Assembly: GCA_021399435.1 (NCBI GenBank)
Contig: JAJTUP010000002.1
Location: forward strand, 930,001 to 994,000
Direction of reading: 5' to 3'
Length of the DNA: 64,000 bases
Origin: Diaporthe sp. PMI_573
Taxonomy: Eukaryota; Ascomycota; Sordariomycetes; Diaporthales; Diaporthaceae
The position numbers and the translations under genes are program-made. Of this stretch, positions 11,316-21,379 are shown piece by piece (within the stretch, counting starts at the first letter, position 1; each line of letters begins with the position of its first letter). The notes under the pieces were generated by a model. That model searched no databases, was not told where the DNA came from, and was given only the letters and a program-made list of their open reading frames with translations.

Positions 11316-12868
11316 CCAGAGACCTTGATTCTAGGTAATCTCCACGTGCTTCTTCAGAGCTGCCAGTTTCCGATTCCTCCCAATGCTTACAACAATACCG
11401 TTGACTCACTGACTAGACATAATTTCCGAGACAGTTCACACTTCTTTGCTCCATCATTATACTGGGTACGCATTGTTACATTATTATTCATTTCTGACTA
11501 GCAGACTCTCTGCAGCGGTTCTAATGGCCACTCGGCTCAACTTAGAATGTCATTTGGATTCCTTGTGAAGCTAGCGGGCACGGCAGAGACCCAAGACTCC
11601 ACCCATGGAGTACCATCGTACATAGATACGCGTCTTGTTTCTGTTCGTATTGTCTCTTTACATGAGGCTCGTAAACCTTGATTGATACGAAGAAACGGAG
11701 TGGCAGTCGACAACCGAAGGAATGCCCCGGACCCATCCTTCCACCGGGTGGGAAGAACATCCCGTGACCCAGTAATTGTTATGATCAGCAATGGAATGGA
11801 CCAATTTTCGCGATTGCTACTGCCGGGTCAGGATAGCTGAGGCCTCGTTTATGCATCTCATCAAATTGCCCGGGCATGAGCACGGGGTGGCGTGGATGTG
11901 GTGGTGATGAGAAATGTTTGTTTCAGTTAAGGATAGGACATGGCGCAATCATCAGTCGCGGTCCGAGCATTCTTCGCAGAGGACTATCTAGGTAGTACGT
12001 TGCTTTGTTGTGGTATTAACAATGACAGCAACATTTCCGCGCCATATTCCAGGTGGCATGGTCTAATACAGCTTGTGCGCTTCCTTCGCTTCGCTGTGCC
12101 AGCGGATGATTTCTTGGTAGGCCATCCCCTGTCCTCCTCACCATAAATAGCCTCCGAGAGCAAGGCGTTTAACATTTCACTGTGTATCAAGATACCTCGA
12201 AACTAGGTTCGAAGGAACTAATTACTTGTATGAAATGAGGACTTTAGACGACTCCTTTGTATGAACCAATGAAACTCCCGCTGCACCATAGGCAATGCAG
12301 AAATGGAGAGCTGCGAAATAATTGCACCATTTTCAATGTTTCTGAAACCTGAAATAATACAAATTATGCCCCAGTTGCGGGCCCGTTATCCCTTCTCCGT
12401 GTTTTCTGTAAAAGACGCATGAGTAGTTGTGCATCACGGTCTTGTTATCCACCAATACCTAATCCAGTAATAGCCAGTTGCAGAACACTTCTTTGTCCTT
12501 ACCAATAAATTCCAACATTGCGTGAGGATTTTGTTCTCTTCCCCATGAGACTGTCGATGTGTATGCTGAAAGCGAATGTGGTGGTCTTTGTTATACTCGT
12601 CGGACCGTGGATGCTTCCGGACATTCAAGTTTGTTGTAATTTAGGGTTGGTCTATCTCATTGTTACTAGCTGCAAAACTTTGGATCTATGGATCAATTGA
12701 CGTGTGCAACAATTTTCTCAATCATATCTATAAGTCTCGGCCCTGGCCGCGGAAGGTGAATTGGCATTTTGTCTGACTTCGGCCTATTGTGTTGCCACCA
12801 CAGACAAGAGACACGATCCCGACTGCAAAATGTGTATAAAATACATCAGACGCTATAATAATGTGAGT
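11316..12868. other. gene-free interval, possible decayed coding remnant
   Basis: No intact gene. On the reverse strand 11537-11791 keeps an open frame of 84 residues with protein-like composition (WVESWVSAVPASF near its end) and a stop shortly upstream; it could be the remnant of the missing 5' part of the neighbouring modular gene, but I do not recognise it. Confidence 0.35.
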
Positions 12869-14690
12869 ATGCTCAACATGAGGTGCCAGAAATCTGGACG
12901 TAAACCTGCAGAGCTGGAGGCACAAGCAGGCTGGAGTCGTGGGACTAAAACTTGAGAAAACAGTGCCGTCAAACTCCCACTCGTGCAGGCGAAGTACACG
13001 TACTAGAGTCCACAATACCATGTTCCAACCCTATTGCCTGCGCGGGCGATGGATTTGGGACCCGGCTTGTCTCATTTGCCGGCAGTTGCGAGCAGCACAC
13101 TGACTCTAAGAACTGGGCGGCGTTCAGCAATTTGGTCCCTCTGGAGGATTCTTTCCAAGTTTCAGGGGAAGCAGAAAATCTCGCTAGCAATATCTCTCGT
13201 TACGTAGACAGTCTTCTCGACTTTTGGATCCTCCTCATGAACGACTATCTCCCAAAGGAAAACGGAACGGATTATGTCACCCTTCAAAGAGCTGTCGAAA
13301 CAATTGCTAGTGAGTCTCTTTTACATATTCACATCTCGAGTAATTGTAGACACGAAAGAGGGTGCGGAGGGGTAAAGTCAAAGTCGGGTGGTGTGCTACG
13401 ACAAAGTTCGCGAAGCTGACGCAGGAGGCAACAGGAGAACTTAGGTGTCCGAGATGTGAGGACGACGTGACCATCTGCCGCTGTCCACCAGGCAAAAATC
13501 GAGCAATGTTCAATATATCGCGTGCCTTCCGGACGGCCGAGGCCCAAAGGCTGCTCCCCATCCTTAGGCGGCGGTTCGGCGAAGATGCCGTTCGGCAAGC
13601 TGTTCAACAGGCTGCCGGCTACAAGGCCGCCGAGAACAAACAAGGGGAACAGAAGAGGTTGCTTTATGATTTTGACCCGCCCTTGCATGGAACGACTGTT
13701 GAATCGGAAAGGAAGCTGCGTGACTGTATCCAGAGATTCCAGATACGTCGCCAACACCTCTTGGACCAAGGCGACCAGCTCGGTCGTGTGCAATGGAGTG
13801 CCGTCAATATCATTGGGTCGTATGTGAAATTTGATTCAGTAAGTAGATTCATCCTCTCAAGGCGTCACAACCCACTTGTACTGCGATTCCTGAGTCTTTG
13901 CACGACAATGAGTGGCCGCAATCATGTTTCGGGCAGGATTAGGTACCCCCCCACTTCATTACACGCCAGCTAATATGTGTATTTCGTATTTCAGGGAGTC
14001 CCAGATGAGATGGCTGAATACATAGGGAGAGTCATATTTCCTATGATGTACCCGGAAAAGGCAATTCGGGACGACAAGTATAGTTTCGTGTTCAGAATCA
14101 GGTCGACGAACCAGGTGATAATATCAGATGTTAAGTCAACCAGGCTCGCTGATATCAAATTCTGGGCATCCTATCAGACCATGATACAGCAATTCGGTCA
14201 ACTTGGGGACCGTAAAGACAAGTACAAAACAGACCTGAACGCGATATCAGCCGCAATCGCCAACCGGATGGAGGACCTCCACATCACGCTCCATGACCTT
14301 CGCGTCGAGGAGCGCAACGAGTTCTACCTCATCGCGAAGGACCTGCTCCCTGTGGTAAAACACGTCACGACCGAGGAGCTCGAGCGCAACCTGGAGAACC
14401 CGCCGGCGAAGTGCATCGTGTGCAAGCTGCCGTTTTCCACTCAGGTACAGGAGCCGCAAACACCTGCCGTTGGTACCTTCCCAGCGGCTCTGACGCGCGA
14501 GCAGCAGGTCCACACTCCCGTGCGTTACGAGCAATGCGCCTTCGTGCCGAACCAACATGCTTTCTGCCTGCGAGAGTGGGCTAGACAGCTCATGAGAAAA
14601 AGCCAACAGAGCAGAAAAGTTCTTGGTGCCAAACAGAAGAAGGACTGGAGGTGCAGCACTTGCTATGTTGATCCCTGGAGAGCTGGTTGA
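12869..14690 (+). CDS. unknown protein with N-terminal and C-terminal zinc-binding-like cysteine clusters
   Basis: I do not recognise the family. The proposed exons are 12869-12899, 12989-13309, 13435-13838 and 13995-14690 (483 residues), all phase-consistent; the intron 13310-13434 has a GTGAGT donor, a GCTGAC branch site and a CAG acceptor. The second exon has no usable ATG, so a first exon is required; its Met could be at 12869, 12878 or as far up as 12761. Near residue 120 there is a CPRC...CRC cluster. The C terminus (about 395-480) has CIVC, then C..F..NQHAFC and CSTC, spaced like a degenerate RING or related treble-clef finger. The middle is charged and helical. It may act in ubiquitin transfer or protein binding, but this is inference. 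Confidence 0.6.
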
Positions 14691-15777
14691 TGTAGCCTAA
14701 GCAGATCATGGAGATGGTTTTGCTTCGATGATTTTGAGGGGAAAGGGACAGTAACCCGGGGGGTGGGGTTCAATCCAACTTTGACGGACGACTGAGGCAC
14801 GAGGCTGGGTGGGACGAGACTTCACTCTAGCGACGCGAAGCGCCTTTAGTATGAAAACAACTGGATAATATGGGGCCATCTGCGATCAAATGTACCGCGA
14901 AAGTGTGAGAGCTAGTATGAGCTGGGGACTGAGCCGGCGGTGATTATAGCGTTGGCAATTAACGCGTCTGCGAATATCACCTGTTATCGTCCAGGCTTGT
15001 AGTCTCGCTGCACTCGGTCATTATGCATCAATCTAGAATTGGCGGGGTCTTCCCAGCAAAGTGCTTGTCATACTTGCAGAATTGATATCTGAGATGGTCC
15101 GCAAAGGGGTCCCGGTCAGGCAGCGGAAACATGATACTGATCCGTTGAGAGTACTTACTTGGCTAACACACTCAGGGTGAATGTAACTCTGACAATGAGC
15201 ACTGAATGGCCGAGATCATTGACTCCCCATCCTGTCAAAGAAATCGTCAATATTAGTGAGGGGCTGTGCTTAATGAGCAGGGTGGCCGCTTCCGATCAGT
15301 CGATGCAGAGTTGATGGAATCCGGAAGAAAGGGGTATATATCACAGAAAAGATCTCAGAATGCTGCCAAGATGACCCAGAAATAAGAAATACACTGATGT
15401 CTCCCAGGAATTTTCTCAACCTTTGCCGAATGACCACCATCATTATTGAATTATAAACTGCAATCCATTGTTCCTCAATATTATCATGCAAATGGAAGGT
15501 GAGACTTGAGGCTAATGGCCCTAGCAAAATTCTGCGAATGATGATCATCCCATGGGAAAAGCTCGTCATAGCTTCACCCAGAGCTTTTGTGGGGGTTCTC
15601 TAGGCTTGCTTGTTAGGCCACAGGCGAGAGTTCTGCTTACCTGCAATCACAATTCATATACATGATACGGCTTGCTTGCTCGGGTTCCACTGCGTATCAT
15701 TGCATTCCGCCAGTCTGGACCTTTCTCTGTGAATCCTCCGATGTTCTCTTCATCCGCCTCTTCCATGCTGGCAGCGT
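14691..15777. other. gene-free interval
   Basis: About 1.1 kb downstream of the zinc-cluster gene. Frames are short and lack protein-like composition. Nothing further recognised. Confidence 0.5.
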
Positions 15778-16233
15778 CTATTCCGTGATTTCATCATAAA
15801 CAATGAAATGTCCAACAGTAAATCTTTGCGTCGCTTCAAGCACAAGCATACCCACGATGAACTCTTCGAGTGCCTTCATCTCGCCGCCCTCAACGTCCCC
15901 CTCACAGTAGCCAGGTCGGGACCAGCAACCGACAACTCATGGAGCAGCTTGGGCACAAATCGCCCACCTTCTGGCTTCTCGTCGTGATCTGAGACGATCA
16001 CATTACCTTAAACTGCCCCGAGAGCGAAGATGCCCCCCTAAATCCTACCTCCAACGATACATAGGAATGGTGGTGGTAGTTGCGGGCGAGACAAAGGGCA
16101 GAATCGTCGCCAAAGCCAAGCTTATGAACGATGCTATATAGGCCGTCAGTGCGTCACTGAAAGTGTCGCCGATCCAAGTTGGATAATAACCACCGAGGCA
16201 GTATCCTTCCAAATTCTCTACATCCTCTTCCAC
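15778..16233 (-). pseudogene. decayed SRPK-like/fungal serine-threonine protein kinase fragment
   Basis: Reading leftwards, the frame from 16233 gives EDVENLEGY..GGYYP..IGDTFSD, the usual opening of fungal SRPK-related kinases. About 75 bases in, at roughly 16146-16158, the match moves to another frame: DGLYSIVHKLGFGDDSALCLAR, which is the Gly-rich ATP loop region (normally RYxIVHKLGFG). That frame stops at 15998-16000. A third frame, ending at TAG 15778-15780, reads EEFIVGMLVLEATQRFT, similar to the end of a kinase C-lobe. The lysine, HRD and DFG regions are absent. A frameshift plus a large internal deletion is the simplest reading. Upstream the frame starts at a GTG, so a first exon may also be lost. 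Confidence 0.5.
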
Positions 16234-17038
16234 TTGGTAACTTAGTACTTATCATCAGTGGGCATGCACAGCTCTAAGGACAGAGCAGACCCAACCGATC
16301 GACTTTCACGAGGTCGAACAAGCTTTCAAGAAACCGCAAAAGTCGTGAAGGCCAGGTGACTTGCTCAATTGTACATAGTATCGTATGTGCGAGCAGAGGA
16401 CTGCCATAGCGGCCGAAGCGGCCCTCCAGCGGAAGCTCTTCATAAAACTTGCTCAGAGATTCAACGCCTTCTGCCACCAAAAGGTCGTACACACAGCGAG
16501 CCATCGGAGGCTTGGGGTAGGGCCGTTGGGGTTGATCTCGGGGTAAATTGGGGTACGCGAGCTTGGAAAATTGGGGGCGGCTCAATTGGCTACAGTGTGG
16601 GTTGCGGTGCATTCCAACTCATTAACTACGGGGCTGCCTTGGAACTCGGAACATCAGCCACGGGTGGAGGAAGCTGGGCTGGGCACGTGTGGATACTTGC
16701 GCATTTCTGATGGTGCAAGGTGCGTGAGTTGAGCGTTCAAAAGGCGCATGATCTCTCCGCATCACATGCTGCATGCAATGAGGCTGAATTTCTCGTCTTG
16801 AATGTGGCGCCTTCTTGTCATGCATCCCCTCGAGCTCTCCCAGGCTCGGCAGACGAAAAGGGTAATGCGGAAGACGCCTCCGATGAGGACAGCGAACCAG
16901 TTTCCCACTCCTCAGCCCATATAACCATGGCCTGTGCCTGCGAGGACCTTCGCAGATTATCAGATCTGTATATTGTTGTTCATTTACAAGACCAATCCCG
17001 GAGTCGCCATCGCCCTGTCCCAGCAGAACAACTCCACA
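16234..17038. other. gene-free interval, promoter of the KDEL-terminated protein
   Basis: The reverse strand 16274-16612 is open for 112 residues, but its composition does not look like a known protein and it has no splice partner I could find. The right 200 bases are the promoter and leader of the gene at 17039. Confidence 0.4.
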
Positions 17039-17925
17039 ATGCAGACTCCATCTCTTTTCTCCATCGCACTGCTGCTGTCTCCCGTCCTGGGAGGGGGCGT
17101 GCCAGGACCAGAAGACAACGTACCGCCCAAGATCGAGCCATCCAAGCTCGAGAACTTCACCTGGACAGACCCCTTCTCCTCCCCCAAGCTCGCAAACTTC
17201 GACACCACCTGCGAGAGCCAGCGCACCTTCAAAGCATTCGAGTACCAGCTCCATGATCTCCAACTGCCGGAGCCCAATGGCCTCGGGCCATACAGCGAGG
17301 CCCTGAAGACCTTCTTTGGCGGGCGCCCATACCCCGGCGGGTGGGACGGCATCGATGCGCACCGGTATGAGCGCAACCTGCTCAAGATGGAGTACGCAGA
17401 TGTCCCCGTCAAGGTGAGGGAGTGGATCGAGGAAGAGGAGCGGAGTGAGGGCCCAGGAAAGGGCCTATTTGCTATCTACCAAAAGCCCGAGGAGGGCGAG
17501 ACGGTCAAGAAGACCGCGAAGCTGCCAGATGCGGACAAGGCGGAGAAGTTGAGGCCATTGGACGAGAAGAAGACTGTCATCTTCGCCCCTGGGGCGCTCT
17601 ACGAAAACTTACCACTATGGATTGCTGAGGGCAGCAAATGTGAAGGTGAGACAATCCTTCCAGACTCTTATTCCACTCAATTTGTACACTTACTGACGTT
17701 TGGTACCTGTCAGGCACCCTGACGGACCTCTCCAAGTACGGCCCCAAGGTTGTCGATGGCGGCGTTGTTGCATGGCCCACAGACTACACTACTCCTGATA
17801 GGAAGACAAAGGAGAGGACAATGGAATTCACCATCAAGGCGCAAGTCTTGAGCGCTAAGGCGGGCGCGTCAATAGATAAAGAGGGACAGGACGCTGTGAA
17901 GCCTGACAGCAAGGACGAGCTGTAG
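17039..17925 (+). CDS. secretory-pathway protein of unknown function ending in KDEL
   Basis: A 272-residue protein from exons 17039-17645 and 17714-17925 (GTGAGA donor, CAG acceptor). Residues 1-20 form a signal peptide (a hydrophobic stretch, LFSIALLLSPVLGG). The chain is then acidic and lysine-rich with no transmembrane helix, and its final four residues before TAG are KDEL, a classical ER retrieval signal. A soluble resident of the ER lumen is therefore likely. I recognise no catalytic domain; conserved-looking stretches are FFGGRPYPGGWDGIDAHRYERN near residues 93-114 and VIFAPGALYENLPLW near 178. The ATG chosen starts the signal peptide; an upstream in-frame extension reads through leader sequence. 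Its stop codon lies 114 bases from the stop of the convergent GH92 mannosidase, a glycan enzyme. Confidence 0.75.
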
Positions 17926-18039
17926 ATATTAGACCACCTTTTTACATTATTCGCAGCACCCGAAGACCACTTTCTATTCGGGTAGAGCTTGCACGTATAT
18001 ATTTCAAACTTTTGGCTGTCACTCGAAGCGAGCTCTGCA

Positions 18040-20773
18040 TTAAGTAAAATACCCGGTGGAGATGCTCGGAGGCAGGTCTTCGTCTCTCACTCCCCAGCTG
18101 CTCTCGTTCGCACCCAGCGTCAGCTCCAAGACGCCACCGTCCGTATAGAAAGAGTGCGAGATCCAGTTCCTGGTGTATGGCTGCCCATCCAACGTGGCGC
18201 TCTGCACATAGATGTTTTGGTAGCTGTCCCCATCAAAGTTGACATTGCGGACCGTGGCGGTGTTGCCCGTCAGCGGGTTCGTGATTTTAACCTCCCTGAA
18301 GAACGGCGGCGTGATGAGATACACGTCCTGCCCGCTGACTGGCCACAGGCCCATCATGGTAAGGCCTATGAAACTGCCCATGGCGCCACTATCATCGTTT
18401 CCGGGAATGCCGTTGATGGACTCGTTGAATTGACTGGGGATGTAAAAATGCCGATAGAATGAAGACAAACCGGGCCGGCCTGCGTAGTGAAACAGGTATG
18501 TGGGCAGGAAGGACTGTTCGTCACCGATGTAGTTCAGGCCCGGGGTCTCGAGGAAGTACTGTAGCCGAGAAACGAACGTTTCAGGGCCTCCCAGGGTGGT
18601 GACTAAGGTAGCCATGTCCTGGGGGACGTAGAATGTGTATAGCCATGAGCTGCCCTCGTAAGTTTCGTGGCCATTGGCACTGGTGAAAATGATCAGTATT
18701 GGCTTGCATCCATTCAACAGCTAGCCCAACGCGAGCGAAGAAAACCCACTTTAGGTAGCAAGAAGTGAAATTGTACAGCAGAGAGCAAAGGGACGGATCC
18801 TGGAAGCCAAAGGTGCCATTCAAATACTTTGGCATCAGAAACCCAGTGTATCCGCTGTCCACCCAGGGACTTTGATCCTGTGATATGTTGAGAAACGATG
18901 TCTGACCCTCTTTGTAGAGGTTTGCCCAATATCCCGAGCTTTCAATATACTTCTCGACGTCAGCTGTCTTGTTGAGTCCCTTCGCCATCAAAGCGATGAC
19001 AAAGTCGTTGTAAGCGTATTCCACAGTTCGTGAAATGGATCTCGTGAACGGCCCTATGCCGTAGGGATCGAAGTCATCCGCGGGAATGTAGTTTAGACTC
19101 TTCCAACTGGCGAGGCCTCCGCGACCTTCAACTGACCATTTAGGTGGCTCAACTGGAATACTTTATTAGAGTTATTAGATCATACCAGGGTCACCACTCA
19201 CTCACCTTCAGCATCCTTGACAACAGCTTCATATCCTGTTTCCCAGTCTATCCCATTCGTGAAACCTTTCACAAAGGTATCTGCAAGTACAACATCTGCA
19301 TTGGAACCACCCTGTGTGAAACCCTTGCACAAGTCCATTCGGCAGTCAGGCAGCCAGCCTTCAAAGCGGTAGATATCGATCAGACTCCGCACCATTAGCG
19401 TCTGGCTGAGGGGGTCAAGCAGAGTGATTAGAGGATGAATACTGCGGTATGAATCCCAGATGCAATAAAAGGAGTCGTAGTCTGCAGTGTCACGATCAGA
19501 ATGTGCTGCATTGGTAGGGTGAGGTACTCACATGGCTCAGAACTCTCCCATAGCGGATTCTCGCCTGTCACATCCTGCGGCGAAATAAAGGTCCGATACA
19601 GGCCGGACCAGAAAGTTGTCAAGAAAGTGCTGTTGACACCGGTCGGGTCCACAGAGATAACGCCCAACTTCGTCCTCCACGCAGCCTCAGCAGCGGCTCT
19701 CGTGCCGTCAAAGTCGAAGTCCCCAGGTATCTCGGCCTCAGCGTTTTGGCACGCCCGGTCAACGCTGAGGTAGCTCAGCCCGACCCTCACGCGGATTTGA
19801 TCGGCCTCGTCCGGCGGGTGGAATTGCACCCACGCGCCGCCCGGGATCGGGCTCGTGGAGCCTGTGCCATACGTGCTCAGGGACTTTGGCTCGCGGCCGG
19901 GGCGGTTGTTCTGAAAGATGCCCGTATCACGGATGGACGCGCCCTGAAAGTCAGCGCAGAAGTGCAGGTCGTAACTCCCGTCGCCGAAGGATGGGCCGAA
20001 GGTCCCGCTGCCCACTATACGGCCAGTGTCAGGGTTAACGCTTATGCTGCCGTTGCTGCGGCTGTCGGACAGGTCTGTGAGATCGATTAAGATGAGAGGA
20101 CTGTACGGCAGAGCCGGAGCTGAAGTATTGGATGATGGCCCTGGAAAGGTAATGCGGTAGAGGGCAGTGCGGTTCGCCACTGTCATCTCCGTGTGAATGG
20201 AGGTGTTGAGTGAAAGAGCAAAGTAGCCAGGGCTGGCCTGAACGGAATCGTTGACTCGTTTGACTGCTCGCAGTGCCTTTGGAAACTCGCATTGGTATAT
20301 GTCGTCGTCAGGGCAGCCCGTCTGGGGAAATATTGGGAAATTGCCTTTGCCTTGTCCCTAATGGTGTAATCAGATTTCTTAGTCGAGTGTCCTCAGTGAT
20401 TCCTGAACACGCAAAGTGCTCTCAAGGCTACTTACTCCGCCTGTGCCGCTATCGTGCATGTGTGAGAACCCAGAAACTGAAGAAGACTTAGCTCCTCGGC
20501 TCTTAGATCTAGAAACGCGAAGCATGTTGAATTCTTACTCTCGCCATCATCAGACGCATATCCACCTTGCCGCTCGTCACTGTTCACGTCCGGCACCGCT
20601 TTCGCCATGCCAAAGGGCAAAGTAGCCCCGGGGAAGACATGGCCCCCGTTGGTGGTCCCAATGAGGGGGTCGATGTACTGGAAGAAGTCTGTGCTCGTGT
20701 TCTGGCCGAATGCTGGAGTAGTGCCCTCGACAAGAAGCCGGGTCAGCAATAAGAACCAAGGATAACGTGACAT
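18040..20773 (-). CDS. GH92 alpha-mannosidase, secreted
   Basis: An 806-residue exo-acting alpha-mannosidase (family GH92, calcium-dependent, inverting), usually trimming alpha-1,2-mannose from glycans. Reverse-strand exons are 20773-20539, 20476-20436, 20357-19532, 19481-19206, 19152-18750 and 18679-18040, all in phase. The 41-base second exon encodes GFSHMHDSGTGG, which confirms the join. Other family blocks are QYIDPLIGT and GGYASDDGE near the N terminus, YYDSFYCIWDSYR and HPLITLLDP in the middle, GWLPDCRMDLCKGFTQGGSNADV, and NGHETYEGS and GNDDSGAMGS near the catalytic acids. A signal peptide (MSRYPWFLLLTRLL) supports secretion; starts 13 or 31 codons upstream would spoil it. Length is normal for the family. 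The last intron has a GTGGGT donor. Confidence 0.92.
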
Positions 20774-21379
20774 CTTGTTTTGGGACGCTTCCAAAATTTG
20801 AGATGCCCTCATATTATTGAAGAAAGAGTGGGAGGCATCTACGTATTTATTTGACTTGAGAGTCAAACCTTGAAATGCAGCAGTTCATCCCATTTGAAGA
20901 TCGCCGCAGATAGTGACTGCAGGCCAATGCTGCACTCCAACGTTACACTCTTCGGATATTTGGCTTGTTGCGGGGTCATTGCTAATTTCACTGACGATGC
21001 AAAGCATCATTCACACTGCAGTCAGTCTACTGTACCGGGCGCGGGGAAGTTTGCCTTGGCCAAACAGGCTTGGTTAGGCTTTCTAAACTTGTCGAGACTG
21101 CAACTTGACGTAGCACCTAGTATGGATTTGGTATCGTCATCTGGCCAAATACCGGGGTCAACACGTCTGTCAAAACCACTGCGGAATGTGGACTGCCCCG
21201 GGGGCACTCGCAGGCCATCAAGAGCCGGCCTGGCGTCGAAGGTTTGCAAGCATGTAGTTTGTTTTTCCGGCAGAAAGTCTCCAAAATTACGTTCCACCAG
21301 AACCGCTAGTCAGATGAACTAATATCTCCGAGCTTGGTCTTTAGTACGCTACTAGCCGACCCCTCAGTCCTACTCATTC
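20774..21379. other. intergenic region, promoter of GH92 gene and 3' flank of the ArgRS-like gene
   Basis: About 600 bases with no supportable gene. Reading towards the GH92 gene, a TATA-like AAATAAATAC lies near 20840-20850. The rest should be the GH92 promoter and the 3' UTR of the synthetase-like gene. Confidence 0.5.

Noticed and set aside
11537..11791. Reverse frame of 84 codons considered as the catalytic end of a GH71 glucanase
   Set aside because: No convincing GH71 block could be matched; left as an unclassified possible remnant.
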